64,000 nucleotides of DNA, from the NCBI GenBank assembly GCA_030435675.1, contig CM059625.1, positions 10,912,001 through 10,976,000 of the forward strand, written 5' to 3'. A program made the position numbers and the translations under genes. This stretch comes from Steinernema hermaphroditum. Taxonomy: Eukaryota; Nematoda; Chromadorea; Rhabditida; Steinernematidae. Shown here one piece after another: positions 46,672 to 60,760 of this stretch; the first letter of the stretch is position 1; every line of letters starts with the position of its first letter. The notes beneath the pieces were generated by a model. The model was not told where the DNA came from. It saw only the letters and a list, made by a program, of their open reading frames with translations, and made no database searches.

Positions 46672-47180
46672 CGTCACGTAGTGCGCCGTCCTGTTGTACA
46701 TACGAGCAAGTGATTGTGTTTTCTGTTGCTTTATGGCAGCTTTTTAATATAAATTAACAGTGTTTTATTACACAGATCGACTTAAACAAAAAAAAACAGC
46801 GCGGACAAAAATCAACGACAACAACCGTGTACTTAATAGTAGAGATACACTGTACAGAAACCAAGACGCAAACAAAAAATGTACAGAAATTGCGGTGATG
46901 AGATATATGCATGTAATACATTCATAAGGTAATAAAATATACTGGTAATATATAATACGGAGTAAATGCAACGAATATACAAGAAATCAACAATTTGTAG
47001 AATAAAATTGCTTTGCTTCCTAAGTGTTGGCCCGTCCTGATCCATGAAGCGCACCTAAGACAGTGCAGATAGTTCACACCTATAACAAATGTTAACCATC
47101 AAGCGCGAATCCATGATATGTACCTTTTAGCACTAGGTTACTTCATTCAAAATCCGGGTTTGTGTTCATTACGAGGAGAT
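46672..47180. other. 3' flanking region of the EB-module gene, AT-rich
   Basis: No supported gene. The last exon of the minus-strand Gln-Ala protein may extend here. Confidence 0.35.
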
Positions 47181-50100
47181 CTGGTTCATCCATTGTCAAT
47201 CAAGGCGACACGTTTTGCACCAATGCAACTTCTCGACAGGTAAACCTGTGGGAGAGAAATGTCGTGGATGTTCGCACACCATGGCGGTCTCGTGTTTTCT
47301 CTTTTCTTCTTTGCAGGGGAACTGTCACGCGTTTCCTCACAAGGAATCTTCATGATTTCATTTATGACCTTCCTATCTTCAGCATTTCCGCTTTCATATA
47401 GCAACTCCGCTGCTTCTTTCTACAAATGATGTCATTAATGCTGGAAATATATATGATATACTTACTAGTTCGTCGAAGTCACTGTCGTCGTCCAGTGAAT
47501 CCACGCCTTCAGTTGGATCAGAAACGGTCAACGGAGACGTGCATCGGTAATAGGCGAGCGTTGCAGAGTCGTCGAAGTCTTCCTGCTCCTCCACTCGAAG
47601 TTTTCGAGAGTAGTCAGCGCAAATGTCAAATTGGTAACCAGCGTTTTGTCTATCAGCCAACATCAGGTCGGTGTGTGCGGCGCTCAAATAATCGCCGAAC
47701 TGCTTCTGTGCGCGCACACCAAGCCATGCATCTGCAGATCTGCTGCGACGCATCTTCCATGTAGTGTCCTTGTTCTTCTTTCTATTGTTTACGCGTTGAG
47801 CTTCAACAACCTTGTCGCCTGTCCGACTGAATCCGACTGACTTTTGCAACCATTCAGCTACTTCAACTTGGGCACGTAGCTGCTTGAAGAACAAATCCAA
47901 CTTTGGCATTTCTTGTGGCTGTTTCAGCTTATTGAAAAATGGCTCTGTTGATAGTTGTTGCTTCAGGGGATTGTTGTTTCTGAACAAGACGCATCGATTG
48001 AACCAAACGGCATCCGAAGAGTCAATCGAGTTAAGCGCAGATTTCTCCGGAAGGTCGACATTTTTCTTCAGTTTCGAGCTTGTGAAGATGCCACGGCGCC
48101 TTAGTCGTCTGTAGATATCCAAAAGATGAGTTGCAATTTTCATAGGACGATGTGGAGCAATCTTGTTTTGGGGATCGAACATAGCGGGGTCTAGTGGTTG
48201 ATCATCGATGGTTGAATGTGGCGAGTCCAAATCCATGAGTTGCTGGTCAAATGGTCCGTCCTCGTCGACGGCGGCAGGTGTCGCTGGAGACATATCAAAA
48301 TTCACTCGAGGAGGTGACATTGGCCGAGGTTTCCGAGAAATCTTCATCTCTCCTTTTTCTTTGTTCTGCCGTTTGATTTCTTTGAGCACGTCCATGACTT
48401 CTTTGTTGGCCTCGCGTACTCTTGTTGGTTGATCTTCGCAGTCTGCCACTTCGACATGTTGTACTTCAACGGTTTCCTCAGCGCTGCCGCAGCCCGTTTG
48501 AGATGCGGGCTCTTCTGGTGCCTCCTCTGAGTTTGATTGTACGTGCACAGAGAATACACTTGACGCGCGATCATTAAGCTTAGCTTCGGAAATCGTCCCT
48601 TTTCTTGTGTCGCTTCGGGCAACATCGGGATCAATCTCTGCACAGCGAGAAGTTTCATTCGTTGGGCGAATTGATATCGATAGCGACGAATGTGAGCGCT
48701 GCTTCTTTCTTACACGCTTGCAGCAATGCTCGATAGGTTTTACTGCATCCGAGAACGTTCTTGCGTCCTTCTTGATTGCTTCCATAATGTCGCTTAACAC
48801 AGGAGCTTCTTCACTAATATGAGGAACGTCTGGGTCGTCGCTGCTTAAGAACGCATTCAGCATTTCCATATGCTCTTTGTATGAAACATGCTCCTTGATT
48901 TTCACAATTTTGAATGGCCGATCTGTACTGGGGAGAGCGATGAGATCCAATTCTTGTATCCACTCATCACCATCATCGGCGTAACTGCTGCTGCTCCCTA
49001 AAAATGAAAATGGATCCATAACAAAACAGTTAAAGGACAAACCCAGCCTTTTAAAAATTGGTGTTTCCGTCGATAAAGAGTGATGATCCAGTGCAGAATT
49101 CGAAGCATGATGCACACCATCTGTCAGAACTTCGCCAATGGATTCAGTGCTAAAGGTCGATTCACTTCTTGCTATTGCTCCAGATTGAGACTCGTTAGTG
49201 AAACAGCTCTTATTGGTTTTGCAAATAGCGGCCGTGGAGGAACAAGTTGCTCCAACGCTCAGCCTTCCGCTATTGCTGTGATCGAATGTTTGTGTGGCCT
49301 CCCAAGCTCCCGCTGGCTGAGCAATCACTTGCGCTCCATTGTGTTGCGCTGACGTGAAATGGGACTTGGGAGGCTCACCAAAAACCTGGTTCTGCGGCCC
49401 CTGCGGACGGTCCTGTTGTACAGGATCAGGCAAGTCTTGCGGGACCGGCTGACTCGGTATTTGTTGAGCTTGATTCAGCTGGTGGTCTTGCTGTGTCTAA
49501 AATAATTAAGTTATTACATTATACTCGATGACTATCGCGTACTTACAGGGTATCCACTCCCCTGTACATAAGCTGCAGGCTGCAAGTTCGGGGACATTCG
49601 ATATCCCTGGGGCCAAATGCCATGAACTCGAGGATCATACTGCTGCTGCAACTGATGTTGATGTTGCTGCTGTTGCAACTGATGTTGATGTTGCTGCTGC
49701 TGGAGCATTTGGTGTTGCATGTACTGTGCTTGTGTCATCCTCGGCAGCTGGGCGTACGGATTTGGAAGTGGGTGTCCTTGCATCTGCATGTGTACGGGTG
49801 GCATCATTTGCGGAGTACGTACAAACGGCGGATTCATTCTAGGCGAAACACCGGGAACCTGCATGCTGGGTGGTAGCGTTGAGGAAGCCCGTGATGGACC
49901 GGGTTGCGGTGTACTTCCCATTTGACGATTATGTGGCGACATAACGACCGCAGCGTTCTCAACGGAAGTAGGGTGGCTCATCACCGAAGCTGGGCGTGAG
50001 TTCACTGCAGGCGAGGGTTTCGGCGTCTTCTCACAATGCGCAGCCATTTGGTTTGTAGGAGTTTGAGAACAGGATGCGCGGATAGATTCTGGCGTACTTG

Positions 50101-50795
50101 CACTTGATACTTGAAGAGCACTCATATCTATTCCATTTCGGGCACATTGTTCAGGAGTTCGCTGCTGCGGCCGTTGTAAGATCGTCTGCGGGTATTGTAC
50201 GAATCTCGGCTGGAGACCGAAAGGTGGTACTACACTTGGAGACGGTCGGTAGGGCAGTTGAGGTGGAGGCATTCTTATTAGGTCCTCCATGGCATCCATA
50301 GGGGTTCGCATTCTCGTCTCCTGCTGGGCAAGGAAAGCTTGCATTTGGCGTTTATCAAAGAAAATTTGCGTGATCGGAGGAGATGGTACGGATCCTAGAA
50401 AAGGCAACTGTTTCATGAAAACTTGCTTGGGGACATACCTTGAGGATAGTTCTGCCGTGCTACAGATGACGGAGCACCATATCGCAATTCCCATACAGAC
50501 TGTGGCAACACTAAAACTATTTTAGAATCTGTGACATCTGAAATTGTCGCTACCTGGACGAAGCATCCTTATGGGCTGCATTTGTTGAGCGGCCCTTTGG
50601 GGTGGGGCTTGATCAGAGCCAGGAGCTTGAGCATGAGCCTGGGCTTGAGCTTGAGCTTGAGCTTGAGCTTGAGCTTGCGCATGGGCCTGAGCCTGAGCCT
50701 GCGCCTGAGCTTGCGCCTGGGCTTGAGCTTGAGCCTGCGCTTGAGCTTGAGCTTGAGCTTGAGCTTGAGCTTGAGCTTGAGCTTGAGCTTGAGCT

Positions 50796-50854
<59 letters not shown>

Positions 50855-50927
50855 TTGCGCCTGAGCCTGAGCTTGTGCCTGGGCTTGAGCTTGAGCCTGA
50901 GCCTGAGCCTGAGCCTGAGCTTGAGCT

Positions 50928-50986
<59 letters not shown>

Positions 50987-53900
50987 TTGCGCCTGAGCCT
51001 GAGCCTGCGCCTGCGCCTGAGCTTGCGCCTGGGCTTGAGCTTGAGCTTGCGCCTGGGCTTGAGCTTGAGCTTGCGCCTGGGCTTGAGCTTGAGCCTGACC
51101 TTGGTCAGAACCGGAGCTCGCACTAGAATCAGGACCGGGTGTACAGGCTGAACCCGTACGGGAACTCGCGACGGGATCAGAACCGGAACCCTGACTGGAA
51201 CCCGGGCCGGGACCCGGGCCAGGACCAGGGCCTGGACCTGAACACGGACCCTCAACGCCACTCTTGCGTCGTCCTCTCGGCTTCGTTGTTCGAGACACTT
51301 TAGAGTCGGGTTGTTGCGCTCCCAAGGGTTGAGGCAATTGAACGGGCACGAGATTTGGAGCATTTTGCGCTTCCGGTTGAATTTGCTGTGCGTCTAGAGG
51401 ACTAGGTTCGTAGATGTTTTTTGCAAAGTTAACACCAGGAGCGCCGATTAGCTGGGGCGACGGATACGCCTGTTGTCCATGATGCGGTTGTTGTACGCTT
51501 TGTGGGCACATGGGTTGTGGAATAAATTGAGATGGATATGATTGGGGGAAGTTTGCTTGTGGGGTAGGCGCCTGCAACAATTGACAAGTTACTCTATGAT
51601 AGGAGACGAGGAAATACTTACTCCCCGCGAGCTCGATGGATACATTGGATTCTGTGGTCCTGGTGAAGCCATGTTGCCTTGAGATCTGACGAATGAAGGA
51701 CCTGCTGTTGGATTCTGGCCATTTGCTGCAGCCCTCATTGTTGCGGACGGGACCGCATTCATCTGTTGCAATTGACTGGAGATCATTTGAGTAGCACGGG
51801 ATGTTTGAGGACTCGATATCTGCGGAGCGGCTTGCCGTCCGTTTTGAGGTATGTGTGGTAGAGGCGTCAGAAATCCAGGTTGAGAACCGTGCTCGCTCAG
51901 AAGATGAGCTGCATTTTGAACGCGTTGTGGATCCAAAAGATAATATGTAGACGAGTCATTGTTAGTTTGGTGAGAGCTAGATGGATGCGCGTGATCAGGA
52001 GGTCTCAGTAGTCCATTATCAGCCGCGTGCATTCCCGGATAGTGACTTGGTCCTTGTGATGTTGTTTGTGGATACATGTACCCTTGTGGTGGCATGGTAG
52101 CGGGAATCCACGATGTATAATACTGATTAGGAATATTGACGGATGCTGAGGATGACGTAGAAGCCTGATTGGAAATGAGAGTTTGATTTGAAACTGAAGC
52201 TTGATTCGAATCGGAAAGCTGACTTGAAACTAGACCCTGGTTTGACGTGCTCGGCGCACAACGTTCGCTACTACTTTCTTGGTGAATTTTCGACTCAAAC
52301 GAAAGTTCGCTTGGCGCAAACATTGTAGGTTCACTAGTTGCTTCCACATTGGGTGGTGGCGGAGTAATTAAGGAGTAGTTTGACTGCCGGGTGTCTTCAT
52401 CATCATCCACGGAACTCCTCCGGTTAACGGGGTTAACGGGTATGCTCGGCCTCGCGTCATCTGAAAATTCCAGCTTTCATAGTTATACATGGATCTACTA
52501 GAATTACAGTCGATAATGCGTCGCTCACGTGAATTGATTTCAAATCTGCTATTATCTTCGTTAAAAAGGTCATCGACTTCACCATCGTCTTCCTGGTCGA
52601 ACAGGTCGTTGGAACCAAAAGAATATTGGTTTCGGTTCGAATATTCTTGCGATTGTGCACTTGTTTTGCATTTGGATTCTGCCGCAACTTGATTCTGAGT
52701 TATAGGAGGTTCCCTTAAGGCCATAGTAGAGTTGTGTTCTGCAAGACGTTGCAAATTGTTTATGATAGGCAGCTCATTCCGCGACTCAATGCTACCGACA
52801 GTGCCCTCATCCAAAACCTCAACAACCGCTTCATCTCGTGGAGGTAGTACTGAAAATAAAAATTAGACATAGGATATGAGCAGAGAATTCATACCTATAG
52901 AGAAGCTAGCGCTTGCGAAGTTTGCCATTGGTCGGACACCTGCCGTTCTTTCGTGTTCCTCGCTCTTGTGCAGTACATCGCGTCCCGTGTTTGTTGCATC
53001 TAAAGTCAACAATGAATAATTAGATTCAACATTTAAAAAAGCACCTGCTACGCCGTACGAAACGTGGGACGTGCTTGGAATGGCTGTTGTACCAGCGACA
53101 GCTTCTGAACTAGAAGTTCCGTGAAGTTCCAGGTTAACAGTGGTAGCATTCTCTTGAGAAGCAGCTAAAACTCGACGTGTTACTATATATTTTCATCTGC
53201 CAAACAGTCGCAAACAAGGCTTTTAAGACGATCTATGAATGTACTTCAATGCATTTTAATTTCTTACCTGTGTGCAATTCTACTAAGGCGGTTCTTGCGA
53301 TGTTGATTGTGGCCGTAGTAGAATTTGATGGCATACTTGAATTGGTTATTTCCAGCGACGCGGCTGTTGTCTCTATTTCTAAAATTTCTATTCAATGGTG
53401 GCAAAACGTGAGAGCTGTGTCATACTGAATGTAGCTGAAGCAGACGCCTGATTTATAAGTGGAACCGAGGCAGACGTTGAGGCGACTTCAGGCTGGTGCT
53501 CGATGGAGAAACTTCTTTCTTCGATTACAGGTGCAGCTATAAAGAAAATTTACTTATTTTTCACTGTGCAACGTTTTGTGTTTACTTGTTGTGAGTTCGA
53601 CCGTGCTACGATCTGCAAGAGTAACTGTCCCGTTCACTTGTCTTGCGGCTTCCAATCTACGAAGGTGCACGGCGGTATAAGTCGTACGTCGCGTAGGTTC
53701 TCCTAGAGAAATAAATGATTTTCAACAATTTATCCTTGACCACTTACTGACTGTAATCTCAACTTCCGCCTCATCATCACCTACAAACGTTGCCAAGCAT
53801 TCTTCTTCGTGCTGGATGCGGGTCAACTCCACATCAACGTCTATATTTTCTTCCGGCAAAGCGCTATCTAAACGAAGGAATCAATATATATGTGCTCAAT

Positions 53901-56584
53901 TTTGCTTACTAGCGATAGTGACATTTACTCTTTCATGATTTCCATCAGGAAACCCTCTTCTTGCTGTAGCGATGCCGGGTTGCGCTGGTGCGTTGTGAAA
54001 TTCGCAAGTTACGTAAACGTTTTCTTCGGGCAGGGACGATGAACTCGAAGTTGAAGTTGTCATTGTTGTGGAAGATGAAGACGTTGAGGTCATCATTGTG
54101 GTCGTTGCCCCTCCTTGAATAATGGCGGCAGTTGCGAAGGCATCGTGCTGGATGAATGAGGTTTTCATTTCACACGGAAGAACTGATACGTCTGGAGTTT
54201 TGATAGGACGGGCGACATTCACTGTTTCCACAATTGTCTCTTGCATGGTTCCTCTGCCACAAATGGTAACCGATGGAGTATTTTCGTCTGCATTGACTGC
54301 GACGAACTCTCCTGCGAATTCATCCGGAGGGTGACCGTTAGTACTCAATTCTATATTACAATAGCATGCATATTCAGATCAGATCTTCTAAGTTACAATT
54401 ACCTTCTGCACGTGGGTGGTCGTCTTCGTCGGCTGAAGAATCAGACGCTGTCAAGTCGGGGTGGACAGACTGTTCGAAATGCTGAGTGGCTCGTAAATCG
54501 CTTTGGCGTGCCACATAAACGTGACGTGTGCCGCACGTTGTCCTTTGAAGCTTGTACACCTCTGAAACCGACTTATAAGAAGAGGCATGTTAGCTACAGT
54601 TACCCAAAAGTTTAGAATTTCGCTGTTCCAATCCCCGAATGCCAAATAAAATTGCTTTCTGAAGGAGTCCACGTTTGTCATCGTTCACAAATTCCGCAGC
54701 CAACGCTTCTGCCTCAATAGAGAGCAAATCGACAACAATCTTGAACTTCTTTGCACGTTTATCTCGGAAGAGGACATTCACCAACTGCCGTTCTCCATCT
54801 CCACCGTCATAATCACCTGAAAAGTTGCAAATTTATTTAAAATTGCTTCAAATCAATGACCATACCACTGATTGCCGGAACTGGACAGGCTCGTACCGGG
54901 TTGGAAATTATTTCTGTGTCGGAGTAAGAAATTGTCAGGTATGTAAAATGCTAGAAATTATTCACTTCAATTTTCGTTGAAGATCAACTGGTCGTTTACC
55001 TCTCTCCTATTTCGCTTCGAGGGCGGCCTTGCTTTTGGGCCGCGGGGAACTAAATTTCCTGAATGTCCATTGTAGCCTCTATGATGAAATCCGCCGGCAC
55101 GAGCACTCCTGCGAGGTTGCAGATTCCTCCTGTCATTCTTTTTCTTCTTTAGCGACTCCACAAAGTCTCCGTTGATCATTCCAATGTTGTTAAATATCTC
55201 CCGGCAAACGGATCTGACTGAGCGTGCACGTCGAGGTGGTCTGGTGGTCGGTCTTGCTTCTTCCGATTGAGTTCGCGAATTCATGCTGCGCTTCTTGCCC
55301 CCATCTGCTTTCAAACTGGACCTTATAACGTTAGTTGGTCTCAAGCACGCACCTAATAAGTCTTGAATTTTATTAGTAATGGAAATTAATTACTTTCTTA
55401 CCTTTCACACCAAGGAGAAAATGCTGCTCGCCATTGGGCCACGGCGATATCCATTCAACACAATCATCCCGCGCGATTTGGTCATCAGCTTCGTCGTCAC
55501 TGTTAAATGTGCGAATACACTCCACTTCTGGCTCAGCGATCGGCGGAGACGCTCCGGCCGACGCCCGTGCTGAGGGTACAGGTGAGAGTGGGGAAGATGC
55601 TTTAGAATTGGACGAACCATCCCCATCCGAAGCCATCTCCTGAAATACGAGATAAAAAGGATTTATGAGGATTTTTGAATATTTACCTTAGAAGTCAGCC
55701 GTGCTTTCTTTTTGGGCGGTGGACCATCGACCTTCTCAGCGGTTTGCTTTGTGGCTTTCTCTACTTCAGGTGCTTCATCTGCTTGGGGTGCCGCCGTGCT
55801 GGATACGGTTGGCTCCTCAGCCTTGTACCGAAGTCGCTGCAAAGACGTAATTTAAGTCAAACATTGACAACTTCGATACTCACCGATTTAGATACCTGGC
55901 GAAGAAGTTCGTTGTCCTCCTTATCTTCGTCATGCGCCTTCCTGCTCGCATGTTTGGACTCTTCATCATTATCTGAGCACTGCATCTCGTTATGCTCATC
56001 AAGAGAAACACTGGCGTCCTCTACGATCGTTTTGGAAGTCGAAGGTTCTTCGCTCATGCTGACGCAAGGACTATTCTTCACCGGCCGCGCCAATAACCTT
56101 TTCTTCTTCCTCACTGAGAGTTTAGCTTTTGGGACTGAGTTTTTCTTGCGCTTCGTATTGTTCTCTACTACTGGATTTTGCGAACGTTGAAAAGCGGTTG
56201 GCGGAGAAGGCTGACCCCAACGGTATGGATTCGTTGTCTCCTCTTGGTCTTCAGTTGTTTGCTGAGCTCCTTCCGTTCCATTTACGAGCACGATGTCAGG
56301 CTGCTGAAAAGATCTCAAATTAATTTGAATATTTGCACATAGTAAATACCTGTGTGCTTAAAGCGTTGTTTTGGGCACCACTCGAGATACAAGCCGCGTC
56401 AATGTGCTCTACTGCATTTGCCCCTTCAGGAGCGTTGTCGTCATTAACGTCGTTTTCTAGTTGGCGTGGTAACGAAGCCGATCGCTCCCTAAAGTCTGTT
56501 GTCTTTCTTTCTGCAGTTGCTTCAAACATACTTGTCTCCTGAATCTGACTTCTTCCTCTTGTTGTTTTTGCGTTTCTTGGACAT
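47181..56584 (-). CDS. very large low-complexity, probably nuclear protein with Gln-Ala repeat; family not recognised
   Basis: More than twenty minus-strand exons. Phase-checked 5' exons: 56584-56532, 56488-56350, 56303-55884, 55836-55687, 55639-55402, 55352-55000, 54950-54866, 54816-54604, 54561-54403, 54350-53910, 53867-53748, 53702-53586; later coding blocks at 52814-52370, 52410-51600, 51580-50560, 50494-49550, 49490-47470 and 47420-47230. The exact C terminus is uncertain. The start [14 protein letters not shown] is a basic, nuclear-localisation-like sequence. Then come acidic/Ser regions, a compact segment ([20 protein letters not shown]), Thr/Ser-rich parts, a Pro/Gln/Met-rich region with (QA)n and QQQQHQHQ runs, and a more conserved-looking C-terminal part with [34 protein letters not shown] and [12 protein letters not shown]. 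The composition suggests a transcriptional or chromatin cofactor; this is inference only. Confidence 0.75.
50626..51102 (-). repeat. hexanucleotide minisatellite encoding a Gln-Ala dipeptide tract
   Basis: About 480 bp of variants of the 6-bp unit GCTCAG/GCTCAA/GCGCAA/GCACAG on the minus strand, coding roughly 75-80 consecutive Ala-Gln pairs with two His interruptions. Third-position variation is extensive and arranged in blocks (runs of CTGAGC or TTGAGC on the + strand), so the amino-acid pattern is kept while the DNA has diverged. Other frames read as Leu-Ser or Glu-Leu/Pro repeats and are shadows. Confidence 0.95.
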
Positions 56585-59500
56585 TAGGTGCAGACAGCAA
56601 CCATTAAGAACTGTAATTCCCGGTGCTATTTTTCACAGTGCAATGCGTAGGTACCTGCTTGTCACTGCTCGGTTTCTTACCAAGTAACACTGAAACAATG
56701 ATGTCGGTGAAAAGGTGTTATCTAGCACATAACAAAAGAGCACGATCGTCTCCCGTGAGGAGCACGTTCGGCGGGCGAAGCGTTTAATGCGCAGACAGTT
56801 GTGTGCTAAAAGTAATCAATAAGTAATGTATATCAAGTTAGTTGTTGTCTATGACATTGTAAGTGATCACTTATGGCAAGACTAATTTGCACCAATTTAC
56901 ACGACGAAAACAGATGCAAGTGCGAAGGGCTGCACCGTGCAGCGACGCGAGCGATGAAAACCGAACGGTGGAGCTTTGTTATCGATTACTTCTCTACTTG
57001 CTCATTCTCATAATATGCGATTTAAAATAGATAATGGGTCGCGATGCCGACAGCGTTTACTTTCTTAATGTATTTTGAAGCAATGCAACAGATAGCGCCG
57101 TTCGAAATGGCGCCAAACAGTCGCATCGATCGTCTTCGTTGTTTATGCATTGGTCCCGAAGCGAAATTGCACTACCGTAAGGAAAAAACGGCGGTGTTGT
57201 GATGCGGATGCCGATCGATAAGTGGAACGTGCATATTACCATGTCTACTAGACGCAATCGATTGCGCACGGAGTTTTGCACATATGAACATCAAATAAGC
57301 AAAAGGACGACGCATGGCAACGAATTTACTTGTACTATCAACAAAACATCGCTTTTATTGATTTCTTTGGTTGTCAGCATTGAAGTGAATTAATAGTTCA
57401 ACTTGTCACTGCGTGCTTTGTCAAATGACACCGTTGCTGGTGCAGACCACACTCACTTGCCCAGGAACAGTGTGACAAGGTCTCCGCCCTCATTTCGTTT
57501 TCTAGACCCTTACTCCAGTGAAGCCACATTGTATAAAAGTGCTAAGCAATAATGGCTATAGCCAGTTTTGTTCCTTTCTCATAAACGCGCTCCAGGCGAT
57601 ATTGCCACAGTTGCCAATCAACGACGCTTCCCCTATAGCCGAGGCTATGCTAATAATAAAAAGTCATCATTTTGTCCTATAAGAGACGAAATTTAGAGTC
57701 AAGAATATTCGGTCTGCTTCGAAAGCAACGACAGCTTCGCGGTCAAAGCTTTGCCTTTTTGTGGATGAATACTGATCTACAAGTTATTCAACGTAGTTGA
57801 ATGCAAATTTACCTGTGTTTGGAATCTGCTCTTTTACGGAAGTTGATTGGTTTTTTATTCGGGATGCTGTCAATTACTGAAGTTGAGACGTTTGTTAGAC
57901 CGAAATCAACGCACAAGAATGAGAATCACGCGTCAAATGATAGTCTATTATACTTAGCGGTAAACGAAAACAGTTTCTGCGCGTAAAGATAGATGAAAGC
58001 AACTCCGAGTAAACTGTGAAAATTTTACTCCCAGCATGCCCTTCTTCTGCCGTATAACACCGCCGCTCCCAACGCTGCATCTCTATCGATTTTTCCTTTG
58101 GCACTGCCCGTAGCGCGGCCCTAACGACGGCGTCGCCATCTTACCCTCCACATTGTTGATTCTCGGGAAAAGTAATCTACACATTAAGGAGAATGAAATA
58201 GAACAGGTCGCGTGAACACTGCGCTTACGCATCACTTGATTTTTTAGCCAATATCGATCGCTATAATCTTAGTGGAGGGGGCAATCGAAGAGAGCGACGA
58301 GATATAAAGAGAAAACAGCCCAACACTGCACCACCGGTGCGATGCGTCCACCGGCGACAGCACGACCCTACGACGCACGCGCGCGTGCATAAGCTCTCGG
58401 GGGAGAATCCGAATTCAAGAGATCGAGAAGCCACTAATCACACAGGGATTGCCAAAAACGGACGAAAAGTCTTGATAGCACCGACTGCGTACGAGGAAAC
58501 GGCAGCTGTCGGCTGGCATTTGACCCCCGCGACGCTTGTGACGTCATGCGGCGTCGCGTGACTCGTGTATCGTACTACTCCTTATTATCAAACGCCCTGT
58601 CTAGCTTAAAAATCGCTCCGAGACTCTCAACTTCCATTCAAGCGGTGATGATTTGAGAATGACCTGGAAAGTTCAGAGCGGTGCTGACAGTCGACCACAC
58701 TTTATCGCACGACATCTTCAACTGGAGGTTCTGGAAAGGATAATTTCAAGTTTGAATATAGAGAAACTAACATTGCCTGGGTCGTATGCTGAAAGTGAAG
58801 TTCTGTAAGCAGTTCTCCGTGCACGTTTACGCTAACGAACACATTCTTGAAAAAACAAAGTTTATTCAGACAGTATTCTCTAAGCAAAGTAAAAAAAAAC
58901 GCAAGCCGAGAAAATTAAGTTACAAAGAAAGCAACTGCTTCGTTGCGGATGTGTATTGACAGGACAGGTTCTTAAAGGTTGTCTAAATTACAGAGCCCTT
59001 ACCATCGTTCGCAGTAGACGCCGTGTGCAACATGCTTCTGACGATCGCCGGACACCAAATACCAAAGCTGAAATTGTGCTGCGTTGTCTGCGACAGGTTT
59101 AATAACACGCGGATAAAAGGGGAGGGAAGTACGTAAATAATATGCTAGACGCGATGAAGGCGGACATTTCAATTGCACACACCCGTCAGGGCAGAACCAA
59201 CTTCGAAAGAGCATTAAGAGCTACTGACAGTTGGCGCCATTTGCTGGCAAATGTTTCTGAAAATTAACAGCAAAAAGAGAATACGTCTGTGCCGTTCTTT
59301 CTAAACATCGACAAATAGATGTGAGCGTTGTATTCGATATACAAAAAGGGGACGGGAATGCTACGGTTACATCGTTCGCCGTTGTGTTTGACTAAGGGCG
59401 AAATCAGGGAACATAATTTTGCCAGCGTCAAGGAGGTGACAGTAGTACTGCAGAGAATGCAAACACAGCGAAAGGGCAGTATACATCATAGAAGTACCTA

Positions 59501-60760
59501 GACCTGGTTTGAGAATGGCGTATGCGATGCACATGCAATAGAAGAGGAGGGAGGGGCTAGTATTCGTGTCTGATGCGTGCCACACCCTTTTTGGTTATCC
59601 AAAACGCAACAACATCGACATGGTCAGACGACTCAGTAGTTGCCTTTTAAATGTTTCTTTGTCAGCGACTTCCCTGCAGTCAGTAATTCCATCATGCGCA
59701 TGGGAAGCACAGGAACTGCACCACCAGTTTCGAAAATGAATGATCAAACTCGCGATCTGCACAAAGCAAATACATTGACATGCTCAAGTTAATTGATCGA
59801 AGTGAACATGACTAAGTACCCCACACCTACAAAACCGGATATCCGCACACATTGGAGAAAAATAATCAGGCCGGCACGAATTCATTTACGATGAATTACT
59901 ATTTTATTAGTATAAAATGTAAAGGGCTCTCGATGATCGATAAACGTATATGCGTTCATGCAACGAGCAAAAAGGTCTTCGACAAGACCACTCATCTCCG
60001 GCGATCACGGTTTTGACGGCGAACAAAAACTGTTTACGCTACAAAGGCGACAGTACTGAAATCCCTGATAGTCGACTAGAGAAGACAAAGATCGTTAACA
60101 TCCGTTTAAGCACCTAATAAAAGTAGTTTTGACGTCTACTTCCTTAAGTGCGAGCGAAACGCTCTATGCGAAAAAAACGCCTGTCCTTATCATTTACAAC
60201 CAATCCATATTAAATTCGCCTCGCAACATTCATATGGCTCCACATCAGCTAACACTCGACAAAGTAAATCTGTGCTCCAACGCTTGTCTAAGATAAGGGT
60301 GCAAACAGACTGACTACCTATCAGTTATGATGTATAAACTTTGTATAAACGGTGTTTCGCTTGCAGCTGTTTTCAGTGTATCTAACGACTTAATTCTGCT
60401 GAAGTGAACTGACTAATTCTATAATATGTGCCTGGTTAGCACTAGGCTTACCCCGGCAATGATCAGCACTTTACACTTCGGTTCACTGTTATGTGCGCAG
60501 ATACCGGATCATTCAAACATTGATCTCTTAAAGAAAGTAAACGTGTATCGTGAACTTAAATATGCTCTATCAGATTTCAGCAAGATGCAAGTTCAGTGGA
60601 AAGCATAAATTACCACTTATGTTCAGTAGGACCCGTCATTTGTCTCACAAAAACTGGTATTTCAATGCTCTGTCATTCCATTTCCTTTCTTTCCCACGCC
60701 TTAACAACAAGATGTTTTTTTTCTTTCATGAAACCAACCTTCATTACAGTGATTTAGGCG
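56585..60760. other. 4.2-kb intergenic region, no gene supported
   Basis: Upstream of the Gln-Ala protein gene (minus) and of the SLC17-type gene (plus). Around 58320-58560 the sequence is relatively GC-rich with an ACGCACGCGCGCGTGCAT near-palindrome and looks promoter-like, but no exon follows. Short ORFs have no support. Confidence 0.4.

Noticed and set aside
50531..51363. Plus-strand Leu-Ser and Glu-Leu/Pro repeat ORFs and a minus-strand Arg-Leu ORF over the Gln-Ala tract
   Set aside because: They are alternate frames of the hexanucleotide repeat; the Ala-Gln frame fits the flanking coding exons and splice phases.
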